Under the pieces are notes generated by a model, which had not been told where the DNA came from, ran no database searches, and saw only the letters and a program-made list of their open reading frames with translations. Shown piece by piece: positions 1-9,751 of a stretch of DNA of 64,000 nt. Origin of the DNA: Alphaproteobacteria bacterium (GTDB taxonomy: Bacteria > Pseudomonadota > Alphaproteobacteria > Micropepsales > Micropepsaceae); assembly GCA_019241645.1 (NCBI GenBank), contig JAFAWQ010000043.1:124001-188000 (forward strand), in the 5' to 3' direction. The translations under genes were made by a program, and so were the position numbers. Every line of letters starts with the position of its first letter. The stretch's first letter is position 1.

Positions 1-1022
1 AATGGCTTGTATTGCAGGTCGGGACGCTCGTCCAAAATCAACTGCTTTGTGTCATTCAGTCCCAACAGATATTTGACGATGATCAGGTCTGACAGCTCAA
101 CGTCCAGATGGTCGGCGATGAAGCGTCGCAGATCGTGCGGCATGGTCTCGCTGCACTGAACGTGAATGACCGAGCCGCGGCGTCTGCGGCGCAGCATGGT
201 CTCGAACAGCAGCACGAGATCCTCAGCCTCTTCTTCGATTTCCACATCGCTGTCGCGGATGATGCGGAACAGGCCCGTGCCATTGACATGGTAGCCGGGA
301 AAAAGCTGGTCCAGATAAAGCCCGATCACGCGTTCCAGCGTCAGAAAGCGCGCTTCTCGCGTATCAGTCGGCAGCCGGATGAAACGCTGCAGCTGCGGCG
401 GTATGGGCAGCAGCGAGGTCACGCTTTTGCCGTCCTTCTTGCGCGTGAGCTGGAGCGCAAGCGTGAAGGCGAGATTGGGAATGAAAGGGAAGGGATGCGC
501 CGGATCGAGCGCGAGCGGCGTCAGGACGGGAAATATCTGCTCGCAGAAATGCGCATCGAGCCAGGCGCGATCGAGTTCACTCAACTCTTCGCGCTTCATG
601 ACCACGATTCGCGCATTGCGCAGTTCAGCCCGCAGGTTGGACCACATGTTCTGCTGATCCGCGATCAATTCGCCCGCGGTCTGCTCGATACTCGCCAGCT
701 GCTGCGCTGGTGTCAGGCCATCGTCGCTCGGCGCCGCAACGCCGGCCGAGACCATCCCCCGAAGTCCGGCCACCCGGACCATGTAGAACTCATCCAAGTT
801 GGAGGCTGAGATGGAGAGAAACCGCAGCCGCTCCAGCAACGGATGCCGCAGGTTTTTCGATTCTTCCAGCACGCGCCGGTTAAAGGCGAGCCATGACAGC
901 TCACGATTGATAAACCGGTTTGGGGTCTCGGTGGGCGAAGAACCCAACTGTCCGTCCGCAGCGTACGACCGAGCGTCCGTTTCGGGCCTGACTTCCAGAC
1001 TGCTATTTGCTGCCTTCGCCAT
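1..1022 (-). CDS. ppk: Polyphosphate kinase 1, N-terminal part (cut by window edge)
   Basis: The gene runs off the left edge, so only about the first 340 residues are present and the ORF track does not list it. Translating the minus strand from the ATG at 1022 gives NRELSWLAFNRRVLEES at about residue 39, followed by the SISASNLDEF block. These are hallmarks of the PPK1 N domain, including the asparagine that contacts ATP. PPK1 makes polyphosphate reversibly from ATP; the autophosphorylated histidines lie beyond the edge. The start overlaps the 3' end of the hdaA-like gene by 20 bases, so translation is probably coupled. The family call is firm from the sequence; intactness cannot be judged. 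Confidence 0.93.
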   Translation of the reverse strand, partial: MAKAANSSLEVRPETDARSYAADGQLGSSPTETPNRFINRELSWLAFNRRVLEESKNLRHPLLERLRFLSISASNLDEFYMVRVAGLRGMVSAGVAAPSDDGLTPAQQLASIEQTAGELIADQQNMWSNLRAELRNARIVVMKREELSELDRAWLDAHFCEQIFPVLTPLALDPAHPFPFIPNLAFTLALQLTRKKDGKSVTSLLPIPPQLQRFIRLPTDTREARFLTLERVIGLYLDQLFPGYHVNGTGLFRIIRDSDVEIEEEAEDLVLLFETMLRRRRRGSVIHVQCSETMPHDLRRFIADHLDVELSDLIIVKYLLGLNDTKQLILDERPDLQYKP

Positions 1023-1764
1023 TGGGGGAGTCTCGCACAATTTCATGACCAGACGTAAATGGTCCCTGGAAGCCAGCGTCCCTGGCGTCCGGATCGGGCA
1101 TTTTGGCCAGCAACTCGCGAACCAACGCCGAATTGATGGGACGGCCTTCCGCCAAGGCCTTGGCGTCAGCCTGCGCAACAAAGGCGTAGACCGCCGCAGG
1201 TGACCGCTCCAGGCACCGGAGCATCTTCTCAATCGTAGAGTCCGGCACCGCCAGCTGGCGATCGTCCAACAATTTCCGGGCCAGACCACGCAGCAGATCG
1301 TCGCTGGGGGCCCACAGCGAAAACCCGACCAACGCGCCGAATCGCGATGCGAGATCCGGCAGTACCGTGGGCCACCCCCCCGGTTCCCCACGCCCGGTCA
1401 ACAATACGGGCGTGGCGGCGGTCGCCGCCTCCATCAAATCAAAAATCGCCGAATCCCGCGCTGGATTTGGCACGCTGGAATCGACATCCTCCACGATGAC
1501 CGGAACACCGCGCTCAAGCAGCACGAAAGCGCTGCCGCTCAAGGCCGCGGCGGCAACCCTCTGGGCGCCACTCCGGCCCGCCCAGATTTCCGCGAGATGG
1601 GTTTTTCCGGACGCGGGGGGGCCGTAGACCGCCGCGGCAGCAACGCTCCAGGCTGGCCAGGAGTCGATAAAGGCGAGCGCATCGCGATTGGCGTCGGAGA
1701 CAATAAAGTTGCCCCGGGTGAAGTCCGGGGCACTCTCAAGTGGTAGAGGGATTTGCGATGGCAC
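1003..1764 (-). CDS. hdaA: DnaA-related regulatory inactivator (HdaA-type)
   Basis: A 253-residue DnaA-like AAA+ protein. Residues 4-9 read QIPLPL, the sliding-clamp-binding hexapeptide found at the N terminus of Hda/HdaA. A Walker A loop GPPASGKT lies at about 48-55 and an acidic Walker B-like VIVEDVD near 90. In Alphaproteobacteria HdaA, together with the clamp, stimulates hydrolysis of DnaA-bound ATP and limits re-initiation. The start codon is GTG at 1764, with a GGAG-like ribosome site just upstream. No DNA-binding DnaA domain IV follows, as expected for Hda. It lies 12 bases after the phosphatidyltransferase gene and overlaps ppk, so one operon is likely. Confidence 0.85.
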   Translation of the reverse strand: MPSQIPLPLESAPDFTRGNFIVSDANRDALAFIDSWPAWSVAAAAVYGPPASGKTHLAEIWAGRSGAQRVAAAALSGSAFVLLERGVPVIVEDVDSSVPNPARDSAIFDLMEAATAATPVLLTGRGEPGGWPTVLPDLASRFGALVGFSLWAPSDDLLRGLARKLLDDRQLAVPDSTIEKMLRCLERSPAAVYAFVAQADAKALAEGRPINSALVRELLAKMPDPDARDAGFQGPFTSGHEIVRDSPNGEGSK

Positions 1765-1776
1765 GGGTTTCTCCGC

Positions 1777-2331
1777 CTAGGCGGCTCCGCGCTGACGAGC
1801 CTGAAATGCCTTCAGCCACAGCCACGTATAAGCCAGCCAGGATGCGACCGTGAACCCAGCCACAACGAAAGCTGCGCCCTCCAGGGTCACCGGAGCCTCA
1901 CGGCGAAGCGCAAGCAGCAATAGAACGAACGCAACATAGGCGACCTGGACAGCGGTGCAGAACTTTCCAATGGCGAGCGGCTCTATGCGCAGCGGCAGCG
2001 CCAACAGCCTTGCGACAACAATCGCCAAAACAATCGCTGCGTCGCGTCCAATCACGAGAAGGGTCAACCAAACGGGCGTCTGGTGGATGGCGCTTAGTGC
2101 CAGAAACGCCGCAAGCATGAGGAACTTGTCGGCCGCAGGATCAAGATAGCGGCCGACACGAGTCATCAGTCCAAATCGCTTGGCAAGAAATCCGTCCGCT
2201 GCGTCCGTCAGGCCGGCAAACGCAAAAACGAAAAAGGCATAAGTCTGGTGCCCATACAGAAGAAACGCCGCCAGCACCGGTGCCAAGAGAAGGCGTAGTG
2301 CCGTCAAGGTATTCGGCAGCTGACGGATCAT
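1777..2331 (-). CDS. CDP-alcohol phosphatidyltransferase family protein
   Basis: A 184-residue integral membrane enzyme of the CDP-alcohol phosphatidyltransferase family. The signature D-x2-DG-x2-A-(K)-x8-G-x3-D-x3-D is readable at residues 43-68; the usual AR is AK here. Several hydrophobic helices follow. Family members transfer a phosphatidyl group from CDP-diacylglycerol to an alcohol such as glycerol 3-phosphate. The exact acceptor is not visible, so a pgsA or cardiolipin-synthase-like role is inferred. I chose the ATG at 2331 over the longer track ORF because it forms a 4-base ATGA overlap with the stop of the upstream DUF2066 gene. The neighbouring hdaA-like gene is 12 bases downstream. 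Confidence 0.82.
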   Translation of the reverse strand: MIRQLPNTLTALRLLLAPVLAAFLLYGHQTYAFFVFAFAGLTDAADGFLAKRFGLMTRVGRYLDPAADKFLMLAAFLALSAIHQTPVWLTLLVIGRDAAIVLAIVVARLLALPLRIEPLAIGKFCTAVQVAYVAFVLLLLALRREAPVTLEGAAFVVAGFTVASWLAYTWLWLKAFQARQRGAA

Positions 2332-3476
2332 TCCGGCGCTTCCGAGCTTTCGTTCGATACGCTCGCTGGGCTGATCCACCAGGATCCGCCGCGATCCGCC
2401 AAACCCAATTTGGACTGGGCAGCAGCGCTTCGCAGCTGGTCAGTGGTGCCGGTATAGGAAAACGACACGCGGCCCTCGCCGGTGTTCAAGGCAACGATGT
2501 CCACGTCGCTGACGGCGGGAACGGTTCCCAGGCGCGCGAGCGTGGCGGTCCATTCCTCAAGCGAGGTAATGCGGACTTCAGCGACCAATTTCGATTTCTT
2601 CGTGAGATCGACGGAGCCGCGATTCTTCCACGCATCTTCGATGCCGGCTTCGGCCTGGATTGCTGCACTGGTATATACCTTTTCCGGCGGTGTCCCGGCG
2701 GGAATTGTAATTTCAACGTCAGCGAGCGGTACTGGCCTGCCCGGTCCGACCCGCCGCATCCGCACGGTCATTTTGCTTCCGGCCGGACTGCTTGCTTGAA
2801 GCAGCACAGCCTCCCCAGCGCGCACACGCGTTGCCGCGGGTTGTATTTGTGACCAGCTCGCATCGGAAAACCGAAGCGGACCCAAGGTTGACTGATCCAC
2901 ACTGTCGCCGATCGGCGTGACCAACGGAAACTGCGCGCCGGACAACCGCTGCCCCGCGACCGCCTGTGCCCACGGCGAGTGCGCGTTGTACGTTGGCGAC
3001 AGCGCGACCAGTAGGATTGCCGTACCAGGTTGATCGGTCAAACCAACGTTCGACAGTTTGAGCACATGCCGCACGGCATTCGGATTGAACACATAGGTGA
3101 TGCGGGCGACATAGCGGGTGGTTGATCGCTTTTCGTCGGCAACTGTGTAGCCGCGGATCAGCCGTTCGACACCGCTGCTGTCCAGCGTGGGCAGCTTGGG
3201 CCAGTCTTTCTGGGGAACAAGCCGGTGCGAAATTGCCGCCCACGCCCGCGCCCTGCCGCCGTTGATCGCGGTGGTCTGCGCGACACTTGCCGAGGCAGCA
3301 GACGCATCGACCGGTACCGTGATGCTATATGGATCTCCCTTTCCCGCCGAAGGGCTTGCAGCGGCTGATTGAGGCGCGCGCGCGGCGCTCGGCGCCGGTT
3401 TCTTCGGACCGGGTGGGGCCGCAGCCAAACCAGCGAACGCGACAGCAAGGGACACAGTGATAACAGTAAGGCGCAT
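2328..3476 (-). CDS. DUF2066 domain-containing secreted protein
   Basis: A protein of 382 residues from the ATG at 3476, which begins a clear signal peptide ([20 protein letters not shown]) followed by a Pro/Ala/Ser-rich linker. The middle and C-terminal parts resemble the DUF2066 family, which commonly sits beside purM and hda genes in Proteobacteria. No catalytic motif is apparent and the function is unknown. The track ORF extends 34 codons further, but that extension would precede the signal peptide and enter the divergent purM promoter region. The stop overlaps the phosphatidyltransferase start by ATGA, so they are co-translated. A periplasmic or envelope location is inferred. Confidence 0.72.
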   Translation of the reverse strand: MRLTVITVSLAVAFAGLAAAPPGPKKPAPSAARAPQSAAASPSAGKGDPYSITVPVDASAASASVAQTTAINGGRARAWAAISHRLVPQKDWPKLPTLDSSGVERLIRGYTVADEKRSTTRYVARITYVFNPNAVRHVLKLSNVGLTDQPGTAILLVALSPTYNAHSPWAQAVAGQRLSGAQFPLVTPIGDSVDQSTLGPLRFSDASWSQIQPAATRVRAGEAVLLQASSPAGSKMTVRMRRVGPGRPVPLADVEITIPAGTPPEKVYTSAAIQAEAGIEDAWKNRGSVDLTKKSKLVAEVRITSLEEWTATLARLGTVPAVSDVDIVALNTGEGRVSFSYTGTTDQLRSAAAQSKLGLADRGGSWWISPASVSNESSEAPE

Positions 3477-3586
3477 ACCCGGCTTATAGCGGGCAAGGCC
3501 GACAAACGCGACCCTTCGAACAGCGGATCGCTTGCGGACCACCGGGAGCGAGCCTAAACGAAGTCCGCCCCCATCCAAGTCAATAC

Positions 3587-4666
3587 ATGGCTTCGTCGCA
3601 CCAACGGGACCGCAATGGCCTCACCTACAGGGACGCAGGCGTCGACATTGACGCCGGCGAAGAACTCGTTCAGCGGATCGCCCCACTTGCGAGGGCAACG
3701 CGCCGACCGGGTGCCGAGGCGGATCTCGGCGGTTTTGGCGGACTGTTCGACCTGAAAGCCGCGGGGTTTCGCGACCCCATTCTGGTCGCTTCCACGGACG
3801 GCGTCGGCACCAAGCTGAAGATTGCCATCGAGACAGGGCTGTTCGCCGGAATCGGGCAGGACCTGGTGGCGATGTGCGTCAACGATATCGTCGTGCAGGG
3901 CGCGCAGCCGCTTTTTTTCCTCGACTACTATGCAAGCGGAAAGCTGAACGTGGCGGACGCGGCGGGGGTCATCCGAGGAATTGCGCGCGCCTGCAGCGAG
4001 AGCGGCTGCGCGCTGATCGGCGGCGAAACGGCGGAGATGCCGGGCCTCTACAACGCCGGTGATTTCGACCTCGCGGGCTTCGCCGTTGGCGCGGTAGAGC
4101 GCGGCTTCATACTGCCGAACCTTCCAGCAATGACACCCGGCGATGTGCTGATCGGCGTTGCCTCCTCGGGCCTTCACTCGAACGGCTTCTCCCTGGTGCG
4201 ACGAGCGGTGAATGATCAAGGGCTAGCATACGATACCGCCGCGCCATTTGCCCAAGACCTGTCGCTGGGCGAAGCGTTGCTTACCCCCACTCGTTTGTAT
4301 GTAAAGAGCGCCCTGGCGGCGATACACGCCCGCGGTATCAAGGGGCTGGCGCATATTACTGGCGGCGGGATAACCGAAAACCTGCCGCGCGTTTTGCCGA
4401 AGGGCCTTAATGCGGAAGTCGATCTCTCGACTTGGAATGCGCAGCCGGTATTCGGCTGGCTCTCCAGCAAAGGCGGCATCGAACAAAGCGAAATGCTGCG
4501 CACCTTCAATTGCGGCATAGGCCTTATCGCGGTGGTGAGCGAGAAGCATGCCGGACATGCCATCGACGCGTTCCAAGAAAATGGCGAGCGCGCCGTCCGG
4601 ATTGGAAACCTCGTGGCTGGCAGCGTTGAGCCGAAGGTCCAATACACAGGCGCCTTGAAGCTTTGA
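3587..4666 (+). CDS. purM: Phosphoribosylformylglycinamidine cyclo-ligase (AIR synthetase)
   Basis: A 359-residue PurM, close to the usual 340-350. The family blocks YRDAGVD (14-20), GGFGGLF (48-54), DGVGTKL (71-77) and GGETAEMPG (about 144-152) are all intact. It catalyses ATP-dependent ring closure of FGAM to aminoimidazole ribonucleotide, the fifth step of purine synthesis, in the cytosol. The stop TGA overlaps the purN start (TGATG), so the two are translationally coupled. It diverges from the DUF2066 gene, with a 110-base shared promoter region in which I could not identify a convincing promoter or PurR-type site. Confidence 0.97.
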   Translation: MASSHQRDRNGLTYRDAGVDIDAGEELVQRIAPLARATRRPGAEADLGGFGGLFDLKAAGFRDPILVASTDGVGTKLKIAIETGLFAGIGQDLVAMCVNDIVVQGAQPLFFLDYYASGKLNVADAAGVIRGIARACSESGCALIGGETAEMPGLYNAGDFDLAGFAVGAVERGFILPNLPAMTPGDVLIGVASSGLHSNGFSLVRRAVNDQGLAYDTAAPFAQDLSLGEALLTPTRLYVKSALAAIHARGIKGLAHITGGGITENLPRVLPKGLNAEVDLSTWNAQPVFGWLSSKGGIEQSEMLRTFNCGIGLIAVVSEKHAGHAIDAFQENGERAVRIGNLVAGSVEPKVQYTGALKL

Positions 4667-5316
4667 TGTCGCGCGTACGGACGGCCGTCTTGATTTCCGG
4701 CCGGGGTACCAATCTTGCCGCCCTGATTGAAGCGGCGCGGGCGCCGGATTATCCGGCCGAAATCGCGCTCGTCATTTCCAATCGGCACGAATCTGCTGGC
4801 CTCGCTGTTGCGCGCGCGGCCGGCATTCCGGCACAAATCATTTTACATCAGGATTATGATTCGCGCGAGGCATTCGACCGCGCCATCGATGTGGCGGTGC
4901 GAGTGTCCAGTATTTCGTTGGTATGCGCTGCCGGGTTCATGCGGATTCATTCGGAATGGTTTGTGAGGCAGTGGGAGGGCCGGCTGATCAACATCCACCC
5001 CTCGCTCCTGCCCGCTTTTCCCGGGATCAAGGTTCACGAGCGGGTCTTGCAGGCCGGCGAAAGAATCTCCGGCTGCACCGTGCATTTCGTGACACCTGAA
5101 CTCGATTCCGGACCCATCATCGCTCAAGCAACGGTTGCGGTGCTACCGGGCGACACGAGAGAAACTCTGGCCGAACGGGTGCTGGCCGAGGAACACAAGC
5201 TGTATCCGCAGGCGCTAGCGATGGTGGCGAGCGGCAGGGTGAAACTGGAGAATGATCGTGCCATTTTTAGGGACAGTTCAACGGATTGTAGTTCCTTGCG
5301 GCACGCACCATTGTAA
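4666..5316 (+). CDS. purN: Phosphoribosylglycinamide formyltransferase (GART)
   Basis: A 216-residue formyltransferase that uses 10-formyl-THF to convert GAR to FGAR in purine synthesis. It shows the phosphate loop GRGTN (12-16), the catalytic N109/H111 in INIHPSLLPAFPG, and D147 in PELDSGP. I prefer the ATG at 4666, which overlaps the purM stop as TGATG. The track ORF uses the TTG one codon earlier. The last 15 or so residues (ending SSLRHAPL) form a Ser-rich tail not typical of the family. It pairs functionally with purM immediately upstream. Confidence 0.96.
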   Translation: MSRVRTAVLISGRGTNLAALIEAARAPDYPAEIALVISNRHESAGLAVARAAGIPAQIILHQDYDSREAFDRAIDVAVRVSSISLVCAAGFMRIHSEWFVRQWEGRLINIHPSLLPAFPGIKVHERVLQAGERISGCTVHFVTPELDSGPIIAQATVAVLPGDTRETLAERVLAEEHKLYPQALAMVASGRVKLENDRAIFRDSSTDCSSLRHAPL

Positions 5317-5348
5317 GTTGACCGCAAACCTTTTCAGGCAGACATCAG

Positions 5349-5876
5349 ATGAATTTCAGCGACGTCATCCGCACCATTCCGGATTATCCGAAGCCGGGAA
5401 TCATGTTCCGCGACATCACCACGTTACTGGGCAACGCGCGGGCCTTTCGCCGCGCAGTGGATGAAATGGTGCAGCCCTATGCCGGCGTAAAGATCGACAA
5501 AGTCGCCGGCATCGAGGCGCGCGGTTTCATTCTGGGCGGTGCCGTCGCGCACCAGCTGGCAAGGGGATTCATTCCCGTGCGCAAAAAGGGCAAACTGCCC
5601 CACACGGTGCTCGGCGAGGACTACGACCTCGAATACGGCAAAGACCGCGTGGAGATTCACAGCGACGCCGTTTCGAAAGGCGATCATGTGATTGTGGTGG
5701 ACGACCTCATCGCCACCGGCGGCACGGCTTTCGCCGCCATCAAACTGTTGGAGCGCGCCGGCGCTACCGTTATCGGCTGCTCCTTCGTGATCGATCTGCC
5801 CGAACTGGGTGGCGCCGACAAGATTCGCGCGTTGGGCAAGGAAGTGCAGACGCTCGTCACTTTCGGCGGGCACTAA
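5349..5876 (+). CDS. apt: Adenine phosphoribosyltransferase
   Basis: A 175-residue type I phosphoribosyltransferase of standard length. The PRPP-binding loop [12 protein letters not shown] is at about 116-127, and the Apt-specific EARGF segment is at 56-60. It converts adenine plus PRPP to AMP in the cytosol. The gene lies 32 bases after purN and 15 bases before mtnA, so it probably belongs to the same plus-strand transcript. The pairing with mtnA makes sense because cleavage of methylthioadenosine releases both adenine (Apt substrate) and methylthioribose 1-phosphate (MtnA substrate). Confidence 0.96.
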   Translation: MNFSDVIRTIPDYPKPGIMFRDITTLLGNARAFRRAVDEMVQPYAGVKIDKVAGIEARGFILGGAVAHQLARGFIPVRKKGKLPHTVLGEDYDLEYGKDRVEIHSDAVSKGDHVIVVDDLIATGGTAFAAIKLLERAGATVIGCSFVIDLPELGGADKIRALGKEVQTLVTFGGH

Positions 5877-5891
5877 CGGCTTGTTTGGGAC

Positions 5892-6986
5892 ATGAACATC
5901 AACGGGACGCCCTATCGGACGATCTGGCCGCTCGGCGACGATGCGGTTGAAGTCATCGACCAGACAAAGCTGCCGCATCGTTTCGAGACCGTCGGTCTGC
6001 GAACCGTCGACGATTGCGCGTGCGCCATTCGCGAGATGATCGTGCGCGGCGCGCCGCTGATCGGCGCCACCGCTGCTTACGGCGTCGCGCTCGCGATGCG
6101 CGAAGACGCATCCGACGAGGCGCTCGACCGCGCGCACGATCTCTTGCTCGCCACGCGGCCGACCGCCGTGAATTTACACTGGGCGCTGAAGCGCATGTGC
6201 GACGCACTCCGCAACCATCTGCGGGGCAACCGTGCCGCCATAGCGTGGCGCGAAGCCGCGGCGATCTGTGATGAGGATGTCGAAACATGCCGCAGCATTG
6301 GAGAGCACGGGCTAAAGATCTTGCGCGAAGCCGCGGCGAAGAAGAACAGCACGCCGCTCAACATCCTCACCCACTGCAATGCCGGCTGGCTGGCTTGTGT
6401 GGATTGGGGCACGGCGCTTGCGCCCATCTACATGGCACATGACGAAGGCATCCAAACGCACGTCTGGGTGGACGAGACTCGGCCGCGCAATCAAGGCGCT
6501 TCGCTGACGGCGTTCGAGCTCGGCGCCCATGGTGTGCCGCACACCATCATCGCCGACAATGCCGGCGGCCATTACATGCAAGCGGGCAACGTGGATCTGT
6601 GCATCGTCGGTACCGACCGGGTCACGGCAAACGGCGATGTCGCCAACAAGATCGGCACCTACCTGAAGGCCTTGGCAGCGAAGGACAATGACATCCCGTT
6701 CTATGTCGCCCTGCCCTCCTCCACCCTCGACCTGTCGCTCCAGTCCGGAAACCACATTCCCATCGAAGAGCGATCTGCCGATGAGTTGCTGAAGATGACC
6801 GGCCGCCTGCCAGATGGCGGCATTGCAACCGTCGACATTGCCGCACCCGGATCACCGGCCGCCAATCCCGGATTCGACGTCACCCCCGCCCGTCTGGTTA
6901 CCGGCTTCATCACCGAGCGGGGCGTATGCACCGCAAACGAGGCCGGCCTGCGCTCGCTTTTGGGCCGCTCGCCAGCCATTACCTAG
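5892..6986 (+). CDS. mtnA: S-methyl-5-thioribose-1-phosphate isomerase
   Basis: A 364-residue eIF2B-like isomerase. The sequence has the RGAP motif (52-55), the catalytic cysteine C162 in THCNAGWLA, and the catalytic aspartate D242 in [10 protein letters not shown]. It converts methylthioribose 1-phosphate to methylthioribulose 1-phosphate in the methionine salvage pathway. It lies 15 bases downstream of apt. No other mtn gene (mtnP, B, C, D) is present in this window, so the rest of the pathway must lie elsewhere or be incomplete. Confidence 0.96.
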   Translation: MNINGTPYRTIWPLGDDAVEVIDQTKLPHRFETVGLRTVDDCACAIREMIVRGAPLIGATAAYGVALAMREDASDEALDRAHDLLLATRPTAVNLHWALKRMCDALRNHLRGNRAAIAWREAAAICDEDVETCRSIGEHGLKILREAAAKKNSTPLNILTHCNAGWLACVDWGTALAPIYMAHDEGIQTHVWVDETRPRNQGASLTAFELGAHGVPHTIIADNAGGHYMQAGNVDLCIVGTDRVTANGDVANKIGTYLKALAAKDNDIPFYVALPSSTLDLSLQSGNHIPIEERSADELLKMTGRLPDGGIATVDIAAPGSPAANPGFDVTPARLVTGFITERGVCTANEAGLRSLLGRSPAIT

Positions 6987-7040
6987 AGGCGCTTGCTCGC
7001 CGCATCGGAATTGATATCGTTGGCGTCAAGGGGAGATCAA

Positions 7041-7334
7041 ATGCGCAAAATTGCCTTCATATGCTTAGCGGTCTTGAACTTGGCCGCCCACTCGGCCGCC
7101 GCGGCGCCGGACGTCACGCCGATGCCGGGATCGAGAACCGCCGCCGCGCCTGCCGGAAGAGGGGTCTGTTACTGGGGAAATGGAGCCTACAGCCCCGGCA
7201 CCCGTATCTGTGTGTCGGCCGCCCGGCTGTTGATCTGCCAGGATGGCGAATGGCAGGTGGATGAAACGACGTCTCGCTTCACCGCCGACGTCTGCCAAGC
7301 GAGCAATCCGCGCGCGCCAACGTTCGCCAGATAA
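7041..7334 (+). CDS. Small secreted Cys-containing protein (DUF1496-like)
   Basis: A 97-residue protein from the ATG at 7041, preceded by a GGGGAG ribosome site. Residues 1-22 form a signal peptide ending in a run of alanines. The mature part contains GVCYWGNGAYSPGTRICV and a later CQDGEW, a spaced-cysteine pattern resembling the short DUF1496 family. A periplasmic protein with disulfides is inferred. The function is unknown. The track ORF starts 16 codons earlier, which would spoil the signal peptide. It follows mtnA by 54 bases and converges on the M3 peptidase gene. Confidence 0.65.
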   Translation: MRKIAFICLAVLNLAAHSAAAAPDVTPMPGSRTAAAPAGRGVCYWGNGAYSPGTRICVSAARLLICQDGEWQVDETTSRFTADVCQASNPRAPTFAR

Positions 7335-7353
7335 CCTCAGCGATACAATGAAA

Positions 7354-7384
7354 GGACAGGACGGCGCGGGGCGCCAGCCTGTCC
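7354..7384. terminator. Hairpin between convergent genes
   Basis: A 7-bp perfect stem GGACAGG/CCTGTCC encloses a GC-rich inner arm (GGCGCGGGGCGCC). It sits in the 82-base gap between the converging small secreted gene and the M3 peptidase. On the minus strand it is followed by TTTCATTG. It is likely a bidirectional terminator, but the T-tract is short. Confidence 0.5.
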
Positions 7385-7416
7385 CCAATTTCAGTCCGTG
7401 CGTCCTGACGCCTGCT

Positions 7417-9588
7417 TCAGCCCGTTGTGGGAGCGGCAGTGGTGCCCGTATCGGCCGGCGCGCCGCCAGTGTCTGGCACGAGGCCACGGTGCTTCAGCAT
7501 CGGTCCGACATCCGGATCCTTGCCATAGAAGGCCCGGAACATCGCATCGTAGTCCTCGGTGTGACCCTTGGACAGGATCATGTCGCGAAAGCGCTGGCCG
7601 TTGGCGCGGGTCAGTCCGCCATGATCCTCGAACCAGGCATACGCATCGTCATCGAGCATCACCGTCCACTGATAGGCGTAGTACCCGGCCGCGTAACCGT
7701 TCGCCCAGATGTGCAGGAAATAACTGGAACGGTAGCGCGTCGGCACGTCGGCAAAATCCGTGTGCGTGTTCTTCAGCGCCTGAATTTCGAAGGCGTCGAC
7801 ATCCTGCTGCGGCGCGTCAGCAGATAACGCATGCCACTGCAGATCGAGCTGAGAGGCTGCCAGCAGTTCGCCGAGATCGTAGCCCTGATTCCAAGTTTGC
7901 GACTTCTTGATCTTCGCCACCAGCGCCGCGGGAATCGGCTTGCCCGTTTTGTAGTGCACCGCGAAGTGCTTCAGCACGTTCGGATAGAGCGCCCAATGCT
8001 CGTTGAACTGCGAGGGGAACTCCACCCAGTCGCGCGCGGTGCTGGCGCCGGCCAGTGTCGGATATTGCTGATCCGCGAACAGGCCATGCAGCGCATGGCC
8101 GAATTCGTGGAACATGGTCGTCACGTCATCGAAGCTGAGCAGCGCGGGCTGGCCTGGCGCCGGCTTGGTGAAATTGGCTACGTTGTAGATCACCGGCTTC
8201 TGTTTCAGCAGCTTCGATTGCTGGACGAAATTGCTCATCCAGGCGCCGCCCGTTTTGTTGTCGCGCTTGAAGTAATCGAAATACATGATGCCAAGTTGCG
8301 ATCCGTCCTTGTCCATCACGTCGAAGGCGCGAACGTCCGGATGATAGACCGGCAGGTCGTGACGTTCCTTGAAAGTGATGCCGTACAGCTTGTTGGCGGC
8401 GTAGAACACGCCATCCTTCAGCACCCTGTTGAGCTCGAAATACGGTTTGAGCTGGTTCTGATCGAGATCGTATTTCGCCTTGCGGACCTTCTCGGAATAC
8501 ATCTGCCAGTCCCAGGGTTTCAGGTCGAAATGCTTGCCGTCCTTGTCGATCGCTGCCTGGATCTGCCGCGCTTCGTCAGCCGCCTTCTTGGCCGTGGCGG
8601 GAGTCAGCTGGGCGATGAACTTCTGAACAGCTTCCGGCGTTTTCGCCATCTGGTCGTACAGCGCATAGGCTGCATAGTTTGAATAGCCGAGCAGTTTGGC
8701 CTTCTGCGCACGGAGCTGCGCAAGCCGTTTGATGACGGTGCGCGTGTCGTTGTCGTCGCCCTTCTCCGCGCGCTCCCATGAAGCCTTGAACAGACGGTTC
8801 CGCACATCGCGATTCTTCAACGAAACCAGTAAAGGCTGCTGCGTGGTGTTCTGCAGCGGGATGACCCACTTGCCCTCAAGCTTGCGTGACTTCGCGGCAT
8901 CAGCTGCGGCGGCGATTTCCTCCGGGCTCAATCCAGCGAGATCGGCCTTGTTGTCGATGACGAGCGCGCCAGCTTTCCCCGCCGCCAGCAACTTCTGCTG
9001 GAACGATGTCGAGAGCGTCGCTTCTTCCTTGTTCAATTCCCGCAATGTGGCCTTGTCGGCGTCAGACAGATTGGCACCGGCATGCACGAACTGCAGGTAG
9101 TAGACTTTGAGCAGCTGTTGCGATTCGGCATCAATCTTGAGCTTGTCGCGCGAGTCGTAGATCGCCTTTACGCGCGCAAAGAGCTTCGGGTTGAGGAAGA
9201 TCGCATCCTGGTGAGCCGCCAGCTTCGGCGCTTCGTCGGCCTGTACCTTGTCCAGCGTGTCGTTGGTGTTCGCCTGCACAACATTGAAAAATGTCTGAGC
9301 TGCGCGCGCCAGCATTTGGCCGGACTTCTCCATCTCGACAATGGTGTTCTCGAAGGTCGGCGCGGCTGAATTGTTGGCGATCCGATCCATCTCCGCGATC
9401 TGCTGTTTCATGCCTTCTTCCAGGGCCGGCTGGTAGTCAGCGTCCTTGATCTTGTCGAACGGCGGCGCCTGAAGGGGCAACGTGCTCGGCTGCGCGAAGG
9501 GGTTGTCGGCGGTGGCAGCGCCAGCACAGAGACCAAACGCTGCCGCGGCAGCAGTCGCGCCAAGCAGAAAAGTGCGGGTCGGGGACAT
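7417..9588 (-). CDS. dcp: Secreted M3 family peptidyl-dipeptidase
   Basis: A 723-residue zinc metallopeptidase of family M3 (Dcp/oligopeptidase A-like). The zinc motif HEFGH lies at about 494-498, with the third ligand glutamate in RDWVEFPSQ near 523, both intact. The start at 9588 gives a signal peptide (MSPTRTFLLGATAAAAAFGL...) behind a GGAGCC ribosome site, so the enzyme is probably periplasmic. It would cleave C-terminal dipeptides from oligopeptides. The C terminus ends in a Thr/Ala/Gly-rich tail of about 20 residues that is not part of the fold. The symbol dcp is by family resemblance; oligopeptidase activity is not excluded. Confidence 0.88.
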   Translation of the reverse strand: MSPTRTFLLGATAAAAAFGLCAGAATADNPFAQPSTLPLQAPPFDKIKDADYQPALEEGMKQQIAEMDRIANNSAAPTFENTIVEMEKSGQMLARAAQTFFNVVQANTNDTLDKVQADEAPKLAAHQDAIFLNPKLFARVKAIYDSRDKLKIDAESQQLLKVYYLQFVHAGANLSDADKATLRELNKEEATLSTSFQQKLLAAGKAGALVIDNKADLAGLSPEEIAAAADAAKSRKLEGKWVIPLQNTTQQPLLVSLKNRDVRNRLFKASWERAEKGDDNDTRTVIKRLAQLRAQKAKLLGYSNYAAYALYDQMAKTPEAVQKFIAQLTPATAKKAADEARQIQAAIDKDGKHFDLKPWDWQMYSEKVRKAKYDLDQNQLKPYFELNRVLKDGVFYAANKLYGITFKERHDLPVYHPDVRAFDVMDKDGSQLGIMYFDYFKRDNKTGGAWMSNFVQQSKLLKQKPVIYNVANFTKPAPGQPALLSFDDVTTMFHEFGHALHGLFADQQYPTLAGASTARDWVEFPSQFNEHWALYPNVLKHFAVHYKTGKPIPAALVAKIKKSQTWNQGYDLGELLAASQLDLQWHALSADAPQQDVDAFEIQALKNTHTDFADVPTRYRSSYFLHIWANGYAAGYYAYQWTVMLDDDAYAWFEDHGGLTRANGQRFRDMILSKGHTEDYDAMFRAFYGKDPDVGPMLKHRGLVPDTGGAPADTGTTAAPTTG

Positions 9589-9714
9589 GATGGCTCCTGT
9601 CGAGAATTTGCGGCCTGGCGCCGCTGGAAACGCAAGGCGGGGTTCCATCATGGAACCGGCCTCGCATCAAGGCCCAGACTGGATCACCCTTGGGTGACCA
9701 ACTAGTGGTCTGTC

Positions 9715-9751
9715 ATGCATCCGGCGGAAGGCAGGGCCTTGCCGGATGCAT
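9715..9751. terminator. Strong hairpin downstream of the 9751-10137 gene
   Basis: An 11-bp perfect inverted repeat ATGCATCCGGC/GCCGGATGCAT encloses a second stem AAGGC/GCCTT. It touches the stop codon of the minus-strand membrane gene. There is no T-run, so it could be a terminator or a REP-like element. Confidence 0.45.
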
